From: Haloarcula nitratireducens
GTDB lineage: Archaea; Halobacteriota; Halobacteria; Halobacteriales; Haloarculaceae
Reading direction: 5' to 3'
DNA: 64,000 nt
Assembly: GCF_019599505.1 (NCBI RefSeq)
Contig: NZ_RKLT01000006.1
Span: 1 to 64,000, forward strand
In this document: positions 32,611-41,306 of the stretch, one piece after another
How the letters are laid out: each line of letters begins with the position of its first letter
Position numbering within the stretch: the first letter of the stretch is position 1
Position numbers and translations under genes: made by a program
The notes under the pieces: model-generated
Databases searched by the model: none
The model's input: only the letters and a program-made list of their open reading frames with translations
Told to the model about the DNA's origin: nothing

Positions 32611-33338
32611 TCCAGCAGCTGCTGTTCGGCGTTCTCGCGCATCTCCTCGACTTCGTCGGCCAGTTCCTCGGCGCGGTCGTGCTCGCCCATCTCTTCGAGC
32701 GCGCGGGCCTTCTCCTCGAGGACGTCGGCGTTGCGAAAGCCCAGGCGGATGGCGTTGTCGAACGCCTCGACGGCGTCCTCGGCCAGACCGCGCTCTAGGA
32801 GGAAGAAGCCACGGTTGTACCACGCCTGCTCGAACCGCGGGTCGATCTCGACGGCCCGCTCGGCGTGTTCGAGCGCCTGCTCGGAGCGGCCGGACTCCCA
32901 GAGCGCGTACGCGAGGTTCGTCTCGGCGGTGGCCGCGTGGTCGGATTCCTCGTCCGCATCCAACGCTTCCCGATACGCGCCGATGGCGGCGTCCCACTCC
33001 TCCAGTTCGGCGTGGGCGGCTCCCTTGTTCGTCCAGGCCTCCTGTTCGAGCCGCTCGTCGTCGGTGTACTGAGCGACGCGCTGGAACGTCTCCGCGGCCT
33101 GTTCGTGGCGGTTGATATGCATGTACTCCAGGCCGACGTCGAGCAGTTGCTCGGCGTCGACGTCGTCGGCCGGCACCTGCCGCCGGTCGAGCATGTCGGT
33201 GACGACGCGGGAGTCGACGGGGTCTACCTTATCGGGGTCGACTTCGAACTCTGGCGGTTCGAGGTCGAAGCCGTCGTAGGGGTCGTCGAACCCCTGTCCC
33301 TCGGAGAACTCGTGGTCGTCGGGCTCGCGGTCTGTCAT
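32607..33338 (-). CDS. Tetratricopeptide-repeat protein
   Basis: 243 residues. After a 75-residue acidic leader, helical TPR pairs follow from about 75 to 225 (LLDVGLEYMHINRHEQAAETF, AAHAELEEWDAAIGAYREAL, ALWESGRSEQALEHAERAVEI, AWYNRGFFLLERGLAEDAVEAF in order). TPRs mediate protein-protein contacts. No enzymatic domain. First gene of a two-gene unit with DUF424. Confidence 0.9.
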   Translation of the reverse strand: MTDREPDDHEFSEGQGFDDPYDGFDLEPPEFEVDPDKVDPVDSRVVTDMLDRRQVPADDVDAEQLLDVGLEYMHINRHEQAAETFQRVAQYTDDERLEQEAWTNKGAAHAELEEWDAAIGAYREALDADEESDHAATAETNLAYALWESGRSEQALEHAERAVEIDPRFEQAWYNRGFFLLERGLAEDAVEAFDNAIRLGFRNADVLEEKARALEEMGEHDRAEELADEVEEMRENAEQQLLE

Positions 33339-33423
33339 TGCTCTCGGTTTGGCGGTGCGGCGGGTTAAGGGCTACGTCAGCGAGACGCTACGATTCGAGC
33401 CATGACCCGCCGAACTATCGACC

Positions 33424-33846
33424 GTGCGCGACCCGCTGGCTCTGGACGCCCTCCTCGTCGTCTTCGGCGGCAGCGTGGCGATACTGACCGGTGCGGTGAT
33501 ACACGCCGACGGCGGTTCGCTGGCCGTCCCCGTGGCCCTGGCTGGCGTCGCGGTCACGCTTACCGCGGCGCTACTCGCCCGCCGGTTCGCCTCGCGCATA
33601 GACGTTCCCGACTACTGGCGAACCGAACCGGCCGAGACGCTGCGGAAACGCGCTCTGCTCGCTCTCTCGATGATAGCGCTGGTGTTCGTACGGCTCTTCG
33701 TGTTACCCCTGTTACCACTCGACTGGATTTTCGGTACCGCGGCGACGGTAGCCGCTGTCGGACTCGTTCACGCGCTGACTCGAACGCTGTCCGGGTCGAC
33801 GGCGACCGCGTGCGGACCCGCCCGTGACGTCGAACCGACTCGATGA
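33424..33846 (+). CDS. Four-helix membrane protein, unknown
   Basis: 140 residues starting at GTG 33424; no in-frame ATG lies nearby. Four hydrophobic spans: about 9-28 (ALLVVFGGSVAILTGAVIHA), 33-54, 80-102 (ALSMIALVFVRLFVLPLLPL) and 104-122. The end (STATACGPARDVEPTR) is soluble. No family recognised. It lies 43 bp upstream of thpR in the same direction. Confidence 0.65.
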   Translation: MRDPLALDALLVVFGGSVAILTGAVIHADGGSLAVPVALAGVAVTLTAALLARRFASRIDVPDYWRTEPAETLRKRALLALSMIALVFVRLFVLPLLPLDWIFGTAATVAAVGLVHALTRTLSGSTATACGPARDVEPTR

Positions 33847-33888
33847 CCCGCCGGGGGGTTTCTTGCGCCCGACGCCGTAGCTTCGACC

Positions 33889-34452
33889 ATGAGCAAGCGA
33901 CTGTTCGTCAGCGTCGACCTGGACGGGTTCGACGACGCGATTCGAGCGGTGCAGGAGCGATTCGAGGGCGCGTCGGGGCTCCGATTCACCGACCCCGGAC
34001 AGACCCACGTCACGCTGAAGTTCCTCGGCGACACCGATCCGGACCGCATCGGGGATCTCGTGACCGAACTCGAGGCCGCCGTCGACGACAGCGGCGTCGA
34101 ACCGTTCGAAGCGCGCTTCGGCGGCCTCGGCGTCTTCCCGTCGCTCGATTACATCAGCGTCGTCTGGGTCGGCGTCCGCGAGGGCCGCGGCGACGCGGAA
34201 CTGACGGCGCTCCACGAGGCCATCGAGGCGCGGACCGTCGAGATGGGGTTCGACCCGGAGGACCACGACTTCACCCCGCACGCGACGATCGCCCGGATGG
34301 ACCACGCGGGCGGGAAAGAACGAGTTCAGCGCGTCGTCGAAGAGAACGACCCTGACGTCGGTCGGCTACGGGTCGAGGAGATACGCCTCACCGAGAGCGT
34401 CCTGCGTGACGACGGTCCCGCGTACCAAACTATCGAATCCGTGCCACTATAG
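33889..34452 (+). CDS. thpR: RNA 2',3'-cyclic 3'-phosphodiesterase
   Basis: 187 residues, 2H phosphoesterase (LigT/ThpR). The two H-x-T-x motifs are QTHVTLKFLG (near 42) and FTPHATIARM (near 129). MSKRLFVSVDLD at the start and VEEIRLTESVL near the end are typical. It opens 2',3'-cyclic phosphates on RNA ends and may act in RNA repair. It is cytoplasmic and of normal length. Confidence 0.93.
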   Translation: MSKRLFVSVDLDGFDDAIRAVQERFEGASGLRFTDPGQTHVTLKFLGDTDPDRIGDLVTELEAAVDDSGVEPFEARFGGLGVFPSLDYISVVWVGVREGRGDAELTALHEAIEARTVEMGFDPEDHDFTPHATIARMDHAGGKERVQRVVEENDPDVGRLRVEEIRLTESVLRDDGPAYQTIESVPL

Positions 34453-34534
34453 CCGACGTGTCGACGGCTCTAGGTCGGCCAAAAACAATCAAACTAGTGA
34501 TAATTGTTATAGCGACGAATCGCTTAGCTCCGTC

Positions 34535-35347
34535 ATGGTCGCCGTCGAGAACGTGGCCTTCGTCTTCGTCGCGGGATTTCTCACCGCGCTGGCGACCGGA
34601 CTGGGCGCGGTCCCGTTCTTCCTGGTCGAGGAGTTTTCGGACCGGTGGAACGTCGTCCTGTGGGGACTCGCGTCGGGCATCATGGTCGCGGCGTCGCTGT
34701 TCGGCCTCGTCCGGGAGGGACTGGCTTACGGGTCCCCGATACTTCTGTTACCGGGGCTGCTCGCGGGCGTCGCGCTCGTCGAAGTCGCCGACCGGATACT
34801 CGACGGCGTCGAACACGGCCCGAAGCAGTTCGAGCGGGCCGACTTCAAGAAGCTCCTGCTCGTCCTCGGCATCCTGACCGTCCACAGCTTCCCGGAGGGC
34901 GTCGCCGTCGGCGTCTCCTTCGCCGAACTCGGGCTGGAAGGTGCGTCGCCGGCGAACTCGGTCCTCATCGCCGGCACCGCCGTACCGGTGCTCGCGGTGT
35001 TCATGACTATCGCCATCTCCATCCACAACGTCCCCGAGGGCACCGCTATCGCCATCCCGCTGCGGTCGCTCGGGGTCAGCGAGTGGCGGATGGTCTGGTG
35101 GGCGGTGTTCTCCTCGCTCCCGCAACCGCTGGGTGCGGTCGTCGCCTACTACTTCGTGACGCTCGCGAAGGAATTCCTCCCGTTCGGCTTCGGGTTCGCG
35201 GCCGGCGCGATGGTGTACCTCGTCGCCACCGAGTTCGTCCCCGAGGCGCTCGACTACGGCGAGGGTCTCGCAGGCGACGGCAGGCGGGAACTGGTCGCCG
35301 GCGGTGCGGTCGGCGTGCTGGCGATGGCTCCCCTCGCGTTCGTCTAG
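34535..35347 (+). CDS. ZIP-family metal transporter
   Basis: 270 residues from ATG 34535 (MVAVENVAFVFVAGFLTALA). About eight membrane helices. Metal-site helices carry VHSFPEGVAVGVSF (near 119) and ISIHNVPEGTAIAIP (near 161), the paired H-x3-E-G signatures of ZIP carriers of the GufA/ZupT type. The cytoplasmic loop EHGPKQFERADFKK is short, without the usual His-rich stretch. Likely Zn2+ or Fe2+/Mn2+ uptake. The 3' end overlaps the convergent lipoprotein gene by 4 bp. Confidence 0.9.
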   Translation: MVAVENVAFVFVAGFLTALATGLGAVPFFLVEEFSDRWNVVLWGLASGIMVAASLFGLVREGLAYGSPILLLPGLLAGVALVEVADRILDGVEHGPKQFERADFKKLLLVLGILTVHSFPEGVAVGVSFAELGLEGASPANSVLIAGTAVPVLAVFMTIAISIHNVPEGTAIAIPLRSLGVSEWRMVWWAVFSSLPQPLGAVVAYYFVTLAKEFLPFGFGFAAGAMVYLVATEFVPEALDYGEGLAGDGRRELVAGGAVGVLAMAPLAFV

Positions 35348-35859
35348 AACGGCGACCGACTGCGGATCACCTTCAGGTCGACGAACGCCGTCAGCGGGTC
35401 GTCGTACTTCCCGACGCGGGTCTCCATCCGGTAGTTCGAGTGATCGACGGCGAAGTAGTACGGCCCCGCCATCTCGACGGGTTCGCGGTTCCCCCCGTCG
35501 GCCGTCGACGCTTCGTAGAGGTCCGATCCCTCTTTCGGTAGCGCCGTCTGGCTGAAGGCGGGGTGTCCCGACGGCGTCTTCTCTGGTTCACGACCCTTGA
35601 TGTAGGAGTCGTACTGCGAGAAATCGACGTCGTCGGCGAAGAAGTAGACGTCGAAGGGAGTCTCCGACCGGACGATGTACTCGATAGCGCCGCCGGAATC
35701 CGAGAGGTCCGGAATGTCCTCCTCTATCCACGCGTTCCGTGGGTCGACGGTGACGTCCCGTTGAATACTGACGATGACTTCTCCGCCGCCACCCAGACAA
35801 CCGCTACCGAGGGCTGTCACCCCTGTTCCCAACGTCCGAAGGACCACCCGGCGCTTCAT
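35344..35859 (-). CDS. Haloarchaeal Tat-type lipoprotein, unknown
   Basis: 171 residues. It starts MKRRVVLRTLGTGVTALGSGC, a twin-Arg-like signal with an LGSGC lipobox, so the mature protein would be lipid-anchored outside the membrane at Cys21. The rest is beta-rich with aromatic residues (PFDVYFFADDVDFSQYDSYI, GPYYFAVDHSNYRMET). No known domain. This profile is common for haloarchaeal surface lipoproteins. Confidence 0.8.
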   Translation of the reverse strand: MKRRVVLRTLGTGVTALGSGCLGGGGEVIVSIQRDVTVDPRNAWIEEDIPDLSDSGGAIEYIVRSETPFDVYFFADDVDFSQYDSYIKGREPEKTPSGHPAFSQTALPKEGSDLYEASTADGGNREPVEMAGPYYFAVDHSNYRMETRVGKYDDPLTAFVDLKVIRSRSPF

Positions 35860-35973
35860 CGACTGATGGTCTACCGATATTCCTACTTAGTTCTACGTCC
35901 CCGCTTACAAACCCTGATAACGCCGGACGGCGGCCGGTCCTCGCCGCCGACGGACGCGGGCAGAAAAGGAAGG

Positions 35974-35981
35974 AATTTAAG
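35974..35981 (+). promoter_or_regulatory. TATA box of the rpl39e operon
   Basis: aatttaag, preceded by an AAAAGGAAGG purine stretch (BRE-like), ends 26 bp before the rpl39e ATG. Typical strong haloarchaeal promoter for a leaderless ribosomal-protein mRNA. Confidence 0.6.
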
Positions 35982-36007
35982 TCACGGGGCGGAACACACG
36001 GGACACC

Positions 36008-36160
36008 ATGAGTAAGAAGTCGAAGGCCAAGAAGAAGCGGCTGGCCAAGCTCGACAACCAGAACAGTCGCGTCCCGGCTTGGGTCATGCTCAAGACCGAC
36101 CGCGAAGTGCAGCGCAACCCCAAGCGCCGCCACTGGCGGCGTAACGACACCGACGAATAA
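36008..36160 (+). CDS. rpl39e: 50S ribosomal protein L39e
   Basis: 50 residues, a complete and typical L39e. It starts with the basic [19 protein letters not shown], then [20 protein letters not shown] and a final WRRNDTDE. It threads near the peptide exit tunnel of the large subunit. First gene of rpl39e-rpl31e-aif6. Its TAA overlaps the next ATG (TAATG). Confidence 0.97.
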   Translation: MSKKSKAKKKRLAKLDNQNSRVPAWVMLKTDREVQRNPKRRHWRRNDTDE

Positions 36161-36438
36161 TGAGTTCCAGTGATTTCGAGGAGCGCGTCGTCACGATTCC
36201 GCTCCGCGACGCCCGCGCGGAACCGAACCATCAGGCCGCCGACAAGGCGATGACGCTCATCCGCGAGCACCTCGCCAAGCACTTCTCGGTCGACGAGGAC
36301 GCCGTCCGCATCGACACCTCCATCAACGAGGCCACGTGGGCCAAGGGACGGTCGAACCCGCCGAGCAAGCTTCGCGTGCGCGCCGCCCGCTTCGAGGAAG
36401 AGGGCGAGGCAGTCGTCGAAGCCGAGACCGCAGAGTAA
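36160..36438 (+). CDS. rpl31e: 50S ribosomal protein L31e
   Basis: 92 residues. [22 protein letters not shown] and the [13 protein letters not shown] helix are diagnostic, as is [21 protein letters not shown] (in part). L31e lies near the tunnel exit. The acidic tail ([14 protein letters not shown]) is a haloarchaeal adaptation. Spacing to aif6 is 2 bp. Confidence 0.97.
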   Translation: MSSSDFEERVVTIPLRDARAEPNHQAADKAMTLIREHLAKHFSVDEDAVRIDTSINEATWAKGRSNPPSKLRVRAARFEEEGEAVVEAETAE

Positions 36439-36440
36439 AC

Positions 36441-37106
36441 TTGCTCCGCGCCGCGTTCTCCGGGTCGTCGTACGTCGGCGTCTTCGCCCGTGCGACCGAC
36501 GACTGCGTGCTGGTTCGCCCCGACGTAGACGAATCGCTGCGCGAGGAATTAGGTGAAGAGCTGGAGGTCCCGGTCGTCCCGACGACCATCGGCCAGTCGG
36601 GGACCGTCGGCGCGCTGGCGACCGGTAACGGGAACGGCCTCCTCGTCTCCGCTCGCGTCCGAGACCGGGAGGTCGACCGGATTCAGGACGTCGTCGACGT
36701 GCCGGTGACGAAACTGCCGGGCCGCATCAACGCCGCCGGGAACGTCGTCTGCTGTAACGACACGGGCGCGTACGTCCACCCGGACCTCTCGGAGGATGCC
36801 GTCGAGACGGTCAGCGACGGACTCGACGTCCCCGTAGAGCGCGGCGTCATCGCCGGGGTCAACACGGTCGGCACCGCCGCCGTCGCCACCAACGAGGGCG
36901 TGCTCTGTCACCCGAAGGCGACCGACGGCGAACTCGACGCCTTAGAGGAGCTGTTGGGCGTCCCGGCCGACATCGGCACGGTCAACTACGGCGGCCCGCT
37001 CGTCGGATCGGGACTGGTCGCCAACGATTACGGCTACGTCTGTGGCTCGGACACCTCCGGGCCGGAACTGGGCCGCATCGACGCGGCGCTCGGCTACATC
37101 GACTGA
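36441..37106 (+). CDS. eif6: Translation initiation factor aIF6
   Basis: 221 residues read from TTG 36441 ([20 protein letters not shown]), directly after the L31e stop. There is no ATG at the front, and family alignment requires this start. Five-fold pseudosymmetric pentein repeats are visible: [60 protein letters not shown] and [14 protein letters not shown]. aIF6 binds the 50S subunit and blocks joining. A TTG start two bases after a stop suggests translational coupling to rpl31e. Confidence 0.95.
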   Translation: MLRAAFSGSSYVGVFARATDDCVLVRPDVDESLREELGEELEVPVVPTTIGQSGTVGALATGNGNGLLVSARVRDREVDRIQDVVDVPVTKLPGRINAAGNVVCCNDTGAYVHPDLSEDAVETVSDGLDVPVERGVIAGVNTVGTAAVATNEGVLCHPKATDGELDALEELLGVPADIGTVNYGGPLVGSGLVANDYGYVCGSDTSGPELGRIDAALGYID

Positions 37107-37151
37107 CCGCCGTCTTTCTCCGAAACCGATCTTCGGCGACCGGTACCGTTC

Positions 37152-37316
37152 TCAGGACGGATGTTGATGAGAGAGCTTCTCCGCCACGACGCCGGGGACC
37201 CGCGTTCCACAGTCCGCACAGGTCCACGTCGGCGTCGTGCCGGTTCGCTCGCGCGTCAAGTCCTGCCGGAACCGGAGCGTCGCACCGCAGAGACACTGAT
37301 GCGTCGTCCCGCTCAT
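37152..37316 (-). CDS. 54-residue zinc-ribbon micro-protein
   Basis: ATG 37316. The sequence begins MSGTTHQCLCGATLRFRQDL and continues to WTCADCGTRVPGVVAEKL. C-x-C-G and C-x2-C-G knuckles form one zinc site, with an ordered basic linker (RERTGTTPT). No other domain. It converges with aif6. The role is unknown. Confidence 0.65.
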   Translation of the reverse strand: MSGTTHQCLCGATLRFRQDLTRERTGTTPTWTCADCGTRVPGVVAEKLSHQHPS

Positions 37317-37440
37317 GGTTCGCCCTTGGTCCCGGCCGGCAGTAAGTCCTCGGGCGGTTCGAGAGTTCGGCGGTCGTCTCCCGCTCGGTGGTTCGCAAGT
37401 CGTGATAATAGTTAACACCTCTTAGGAGAAACAGACGTAT

Positions 37441-37575
37441 ATGGCTCAGCGATCTGACGACGCCGAGCGGTCGAAACTGTTCGTGTGTCGAAAGTGCGGA
37501 TACAGTACAGACGTGCTCCGGTCGTCCTGTCCGGAGTGCGGGGGCGATATGATCTCCGACCGCGGCGAGGAGTGA
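37441..37575 (+). CDS. 44-residue rubredoxin-like/zinc-ribbon micro-protein
   Basis: ATG 37441 to TGA 37575. The core is FVCRKCGYSTDVLRSSCPEC, then GGDMISDRGEE: C-x2-C-G and C-P-x-C-G, the CPxCG layout of very small haloarchaeal zinc-finger proteins. A TATA-like region (agttaacacc) lies about 30 bp upstream. The two neighbouring micro-genes (37152 and 37441) are divergent. Confidence 0.7.
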   Translation: MAQRSDDAERSKLFVCRKCGYSTDVLRSSCPECGGDMISDRGEE

Positions 37576-37591
37576 TCGGCGCGGTACCGGC

Positions 37592-37972
37592 TCAGAGGAA
37601 GGTCACGAGCGCGATCGTGTTCAGGGCGACGACGAACGAGGAGACGAGCGCGAACCCGACGAGCGCCGCCGTCGAGCGGTGCTCGTCGAGGGCGGCCCAG
37701 ACGAGGGCGACGACGAGGAGCGCCCCGATTTTCAGGGCCGCGAGACCGACGACGCCGTAGCTCTCGACGAGCGCCCGTGCAACGGCGTTGCCCTCCCGGA
37801 GACCGAGTTCGAGTCCCACTGTCGTCGTCACGACGTCGAACAGCGACGTGAGGAGGATGACCGTCCACAGCACCGCGTGTGACACCGATAGCTCGCCGCC
37901 GATGGGAATCCAGTGGGCTAGCTCGCCGTCGGTCAGTGAGTAGTCCGGTATCACCGTTGGTCGCCCGTACAC
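37592..37972 (-). CDS. Four-helix membrane protein (DUF5658-like)
   Basis: 126 residues. Hydrophobic helices at about 31-52 (HAVLWTVILLTSLFDVVTTT), 68-90, 94-108 and 108-126. The first contains an Asp in SLFDVVTTTVGLELGLREGN followed by N-A-V-A-R, similar to DUF5658-type proteins (D near the membrane, then E-x-N-P/A). No biochemical function is known. Convergent with the 44-residue zinc protein. Confidence 0.7.
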   Translation of the reverse strand: MYGRPTVIPDYSLTDGELAHWIPIGGELSVSHAVLWTVILLTSLFDVVTTTVGLELGLREGNAVARALVESYGVVGLAALKIGALLVVALVWAALDEHRSTAALVGFALVSSFVVALNTIALVTFL

Positions 37973-38082
37973 GCGCCGCTACCCTTACTAACCGCCGACT
38001 AACGGACGGATACGACCGCTATACTGTCGGATAACCGAACGGAACCGCGGGAGAAGGGAGCCGTTTCGAGTCGGAACCCCGT

Positions 38083-39303
38083 TCAGGCGAACGCGACCGG
38101 CTGACTGCCGGACTCTTCCTCTTGATCGAGCTTCTCCCGGGCGGCGCGGAAGTCCGCCTGCTCGACGGTCGTTCGCTCGTCGCGGATGGCGAACATGCCG
38201 GCTTCGGTCGCCAGTGAGGCCAGTTCCGCGCCGGAGAGTCCGTCTGCCTCGCGGGCGAGCGCTCGCAGGTCCACCTCCGAGTCCAGGTTCATCCGTTCGG
38301 TGTGGATCTCGAGGATGCGCTCGCGGCCCTCGACGTCGGGGTTGGGGACTTCGATGAGGCGGTCGAAGCGGCCCGGGCGCAGGATGGCGCGGTCGAGCAT
38401 GTCGAAGCGGTTGGTGGCGGCGATGATGCGGATCTCGCCGCGGTCGTCGAAGCCGTCCATCTCCGAGAGCAACTGCATCATCGTCCGCTGAACCTCGGCG
38501 TCGCCGCTGGTCTTCGACTCCGTTCGTTTCGCGGCGATGGCGTCGATCTCGTCGATGAAGATGATGGCCGGCTGGCGTTCGCTGGCCAGTTCGAAGAGGT
38601 CGCGGACGAGCCGTGCGCCCTCGCCGATGAACTTCCGAACGAGTTCGGAGCCGGCCATCTTGATGAAGGTGGCGTCGGTCTCGTTGGCGACGGCCTTCGC
38701 CAGCATCGTCTTCCCCGTGCCGGGCGGGCCGTGAAGCAGGACGCCGCTCGGCGGGTCGATACCGACCTCGTGGAACTGCTCGGCGTTGATCAGCGGTTCC
38801 TCGACGGCCTCGCGGACTTCTCGGATCTGCTCTTCGAGGCCCCCGATGTCCTCGTAGGAAACTTCCGGCGACGCCTCGACTTGCATTGCCTGCGCGCGCG
38901 CGTCGGTCTCGGGGTCGAGGATCTCCTTGACGCCGAACGAGTCGTTGATCGCGACGCGGTCGCCGGCCTCCAGGCTCTCGCGCATCGACGGAGAGACCTC
39001 CGTCAGGACTTCCTGGTTGTTGCCGTGCTGCTTGACGACGACGCCGTCGTCGGTCAGTTCCTCGACGGTGGCGATGTACAGCGACGAGGTCTTCAGCATC
39101 TCGTTTTCGCGTTCGAGCTGGTCCACCTCGTCGGTGAGCGAGGTCTGCCGACCGCGGGCGTCGTCGAGTTGGTCGGTTAGCTGTTCGTTGACGCGGACGA
39201 TCTCTTCGAAGTGGTCCCGGAGTGCCTCGAGACGCTCCTCGGGCGTCATGTCTGGATCGAGGTCGAGCCGTGGCCTGTCCGGAAGCGAGGGGCTACGCGA
39301 CAT
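38083..39303 (-). CDS. pan: Proteasome-activating nucleotidase
   Basis: 406 residues from ATG 39303. AAA+ unfoldase that feeds the 20S proteasome. Order: N-terminal coiled coil (about 25-80), OB domain (about 85-150), AAA domain with Walker A LHGPPGTGKTMLAKAVANET (in part, near 191), pore loop and Walker B IIFIDEIDAIAAKRT (near 249), arginine finger region in DRAILRPGRFDRLIEVP (near 311), C-terminal helical lid. The last residues are QPVAFA, so the classical hydrophobic-Tyr-X tail is replaced by A-F-A, an aromatic variant. The haloarchaeal Glu-rich segment before it (DQEEESGS) is as expected. Confidence 0.96.
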   Translation of the reverse strand: MSRSPSLPDRPRLDLDPDMTPEERLEALRDHFEEIVRVNEQLTDQLDDARGRQTSLTDEVDQLERENEMLKTSSLYIATVEELTDDGVVVKQHGNNQEVLTEVSPSMRESLEAGDRVAINDSFGVKEILDPETDARAQAMQVEASPEVSYEDIGGLEEQIREVREAVEEPLINAEQFHEVGIDPPSGVLLHGPPGTGKTMLAKAVANETDATFIKMAGSELVRKFIGEGARLVRDLFELASERQPAIIFIDEIDAIAAKRTESKTSGDAEVQRTMMQLLSEMDGFDDRGEIRIIAATNRFDMLDRAILRPGRFDRLIEVPNPDVEGRERILEIHTERMNLDSEVDLRALAREADGLSGAELASLATEAGMFAIRDERTTVEQADFRAAREKLDQEEESGSQPVAFA

Positions 39304-39451
39304 TTGGGTGGCCGGTACTACACGGTTGAGACACAAAGTGCCTTTGGGTCAGGTACGCGATATGCGGGGGCGCGAACGCTCCAGGCCCCGGTCGTCGAGC
39401 GGCAAACAGTCGAAACGACGAATCGTCGCGCTCGGCGGCAGAACCGGTGAG

Positions 39452-41242
39452 TTACAGGAGGCCGGCGAACTCGTCTAGGTACTCGCCGTACGTCGAGAGC
39501 GCCGAGTCGACCGGCTCGGGACTGGCCATGTCCACGCCGGCGTTCCGGAGGAGCTCCAGCGGGTACTCCCGGGAGCCGCTGCGCAGGAAGTCGACGTAGC
39601 GCTCCGCGGCGTCGTCGTCCCCTCCGAGGATGTTCTCGACCAGCGCGACGGCCGCGGATATCCCAGTGGCGTACTGATAGACGTAGAACGCGCGGTAGAA
39701 GTGCGGGATGCGCATCCACTCGCGAGCGATCCGGTCGTCGAGCGCCGCCGGTTCGTAGTAGTCGCCCTTGAGGTCCGCGTAGAGGTCGTCCAGTCGGTCG
39801 GGCGTGAGCGGCTCGCCCGCCTCGCTCATCTCGTGGGTCCGGTGTTCGAACTCCGCGAACATGGTCTGACGATACAGCGTCGAGCGGAACCGCTCTAAGT
39901 ACTCGTTGAGGACGTGCCGACGCAGTCGCTCGTCCTCGACCGTCTCGAGCAGGTGGTGAGTCAACAGCGTCTCGTTGACGGTGCTGGCGACCTCGGCGAC
40001 GAAGATCTCGTAGCCCGAGTAGACGTACGGCTGCTCCTCGCTGGTGAACTCCGAATGCATCGAGTGGCCGAGCTCGTGGGCCAGCGTGTACATCGACTCG
40101 ACGTCGTCCTGGTAGTTCATCAGGATGAACGGCTGGGAGTCGTAGGTACCGCCGGAGTACGCCCCCGACTGCTTGTGCTCGGTCTCGTAGACGTCGACCC
40201 AGCGCGACTCCAGCCCGTCGGCGAGGCGGGACTGGTACTCCTCGCCCAGCGGCGCGACGGCCTCTGTGACGTACTCACAGGCCTGTTCGTACTCTATCTC
40301 GGGAGATTCTTCCTGCACGAGGGGGACGTAGAGGTCCCACATCTGCAGTTCGTCCGCGTCGATGGCCTCCCGTTTCAACTCCGCGTGGCGGTGGAGGTGG
40401 TCGAGGTTGTCGTGGACGGTGTCGACCAGCGTATCGTAGACTTCGACGGGGACGTTCGGGCCGTTCAGCGCGGCCCCGCGGGCGCTGTCGTAGTTACGCG
40501 CCTGTGCCATCTTCACGTCGGTCTTGACCGAGTTCTTGTAGGCCGTGCCGACGGCGTTCCTGACGCCTTCCCACTCGTCGTAGAAGGTCTCGTAGACGCG
40601 CTGGCGGAAGTCGCGGTCGGGATGTTTCTGCAGCGTCGTGAAGTTGTTGAGCGTGACCGCTCGGGCCTCGCCGTCGGGGTCTTCGACCGTCGGGAACTCC
40701 ATGTCGGCGTTGGCGAGTATGTTGTACACTTCGCCGGGTGCGCCGGTCACCTCGCCCAGTTCGGCCAGCAGGTTCTCGACCTCGGCCGAACGGGTGTGCG
40801 GTTTCATCCGGAGCACGTCGTCGAAGTAGTGACTGTAGGCGTCGAGGTCGGGTTCCTCGTCCATCATCGACTCGACGTCGCCCCGGTTCAGTTCCTGTAG
40901 CTCGGGTTCGATGAAGGAAGCCGCGCTGCTGGCCTCGGAAGAGAGCGACTGACTGCGGGCGGTCAGCGCCTGATAGGTGTCGTCGGTCGTGTCCTCGTCG
41001 CGGCGCATCCGCGCGTAAGCGGTGACGTTGGCGACGACGCGCATCAGATCCTCGTACGTCTCCAGCACCGACAGGAGCGTTTCGGCGTCCTCGGCTACCC
41101 GCCCCTCGTAGGCCGCGAGGTCCTCGATGCGTTCCTCGGCCTCCTCGTACGCGGCTTCCCAGTCGTCGTCCGTCGCGTAGAGGGACTCTAAGTCCCACTT
41201 GTACGCCTCGTCGATGTCGCCGCGCGCGGGTACCGAACTCAT
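39452..41242 (-). CDS. pepF: Oligoendopeptidase F (M3 family)
   Basis: 596 residues, zinc metallopeptidase for short peptides. The HExxH site is YTLAHELGHSMHSEFTSEEQ (near 384), with the third ligand Glu in FVAEVASTVNETLL (near 415). N-terminal helices (EEAEERIEDLAAYEGRVAED and others) and the C-terminal YQYATGISAAVALVENIL are as in PepF. Cytosolic; normal length. It probably finishes peptide degradation downstream of proteasome/PAN, whose gene is adjacent on the same strand. Confidence 0.95.
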   Translation of the reverse strand: MSSVPARGDIDEAYKWDLESLYATDDDWEAAYEEAEERIEDLAAYEGRVAEDAETLLSVLETYEDLMRVVANVTAYARMRRDEDTTDDTYQALTARSQSLSSEASSAASFIEPELQELNRGDVESMMDEEPDLDAYSHYFDDVLRMKPHTRSAEVENLLAELGEVTGAPGEVYNILANADMEFPTVEDPDGEARAVTLNNFTTLQKHPDRDFRQRVYETFYDEWEGVRNAVGTAYKNSVKTDVKMAQARNYDSARGAALNGPNVPVEVYDTLVDTVHDNLDHLHRHAELKREAIDADELQMWDLYVPLVQEESPEIEYEQACEYVTEAVAPLGEEYQSRLADGLESRWVDVYETEHKQSGAYSGGTYDSQPFILMNYQDDVESMYTLAHELGHSMHSEFTSEEQPYVYSGYEIFVAEVASTVNETLLTHHLLETVEDERLRRHVLNEYLERFRSTLYRQTMFAEFEHRTHEMSEAGEPLTPDRLDDLYADLKGDYYEPAALDDRIAREWMRIPHFYRAFYVYQYATGISAAVALVENILGGDDDAAERYVDFLRSGSREYPLELLRNAGVDMASPEPVDSALSTYGEYLDEFAGLL

Positions 41243-41306
41243 GCCCCGGTCTAGGCAGGGGGGCCGAGTAAGCCTTTTCGGCTACGACGGACCGAACCCC
41301 CTCCGA

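Noticed and set aside
38083..38100. Broken proteasome-docking tail in PAN
   Set aside because: The end A-F-A lacks Tyr but keeps a hydrophobic-aromatic-X pattern; I cannot claim loss of function.
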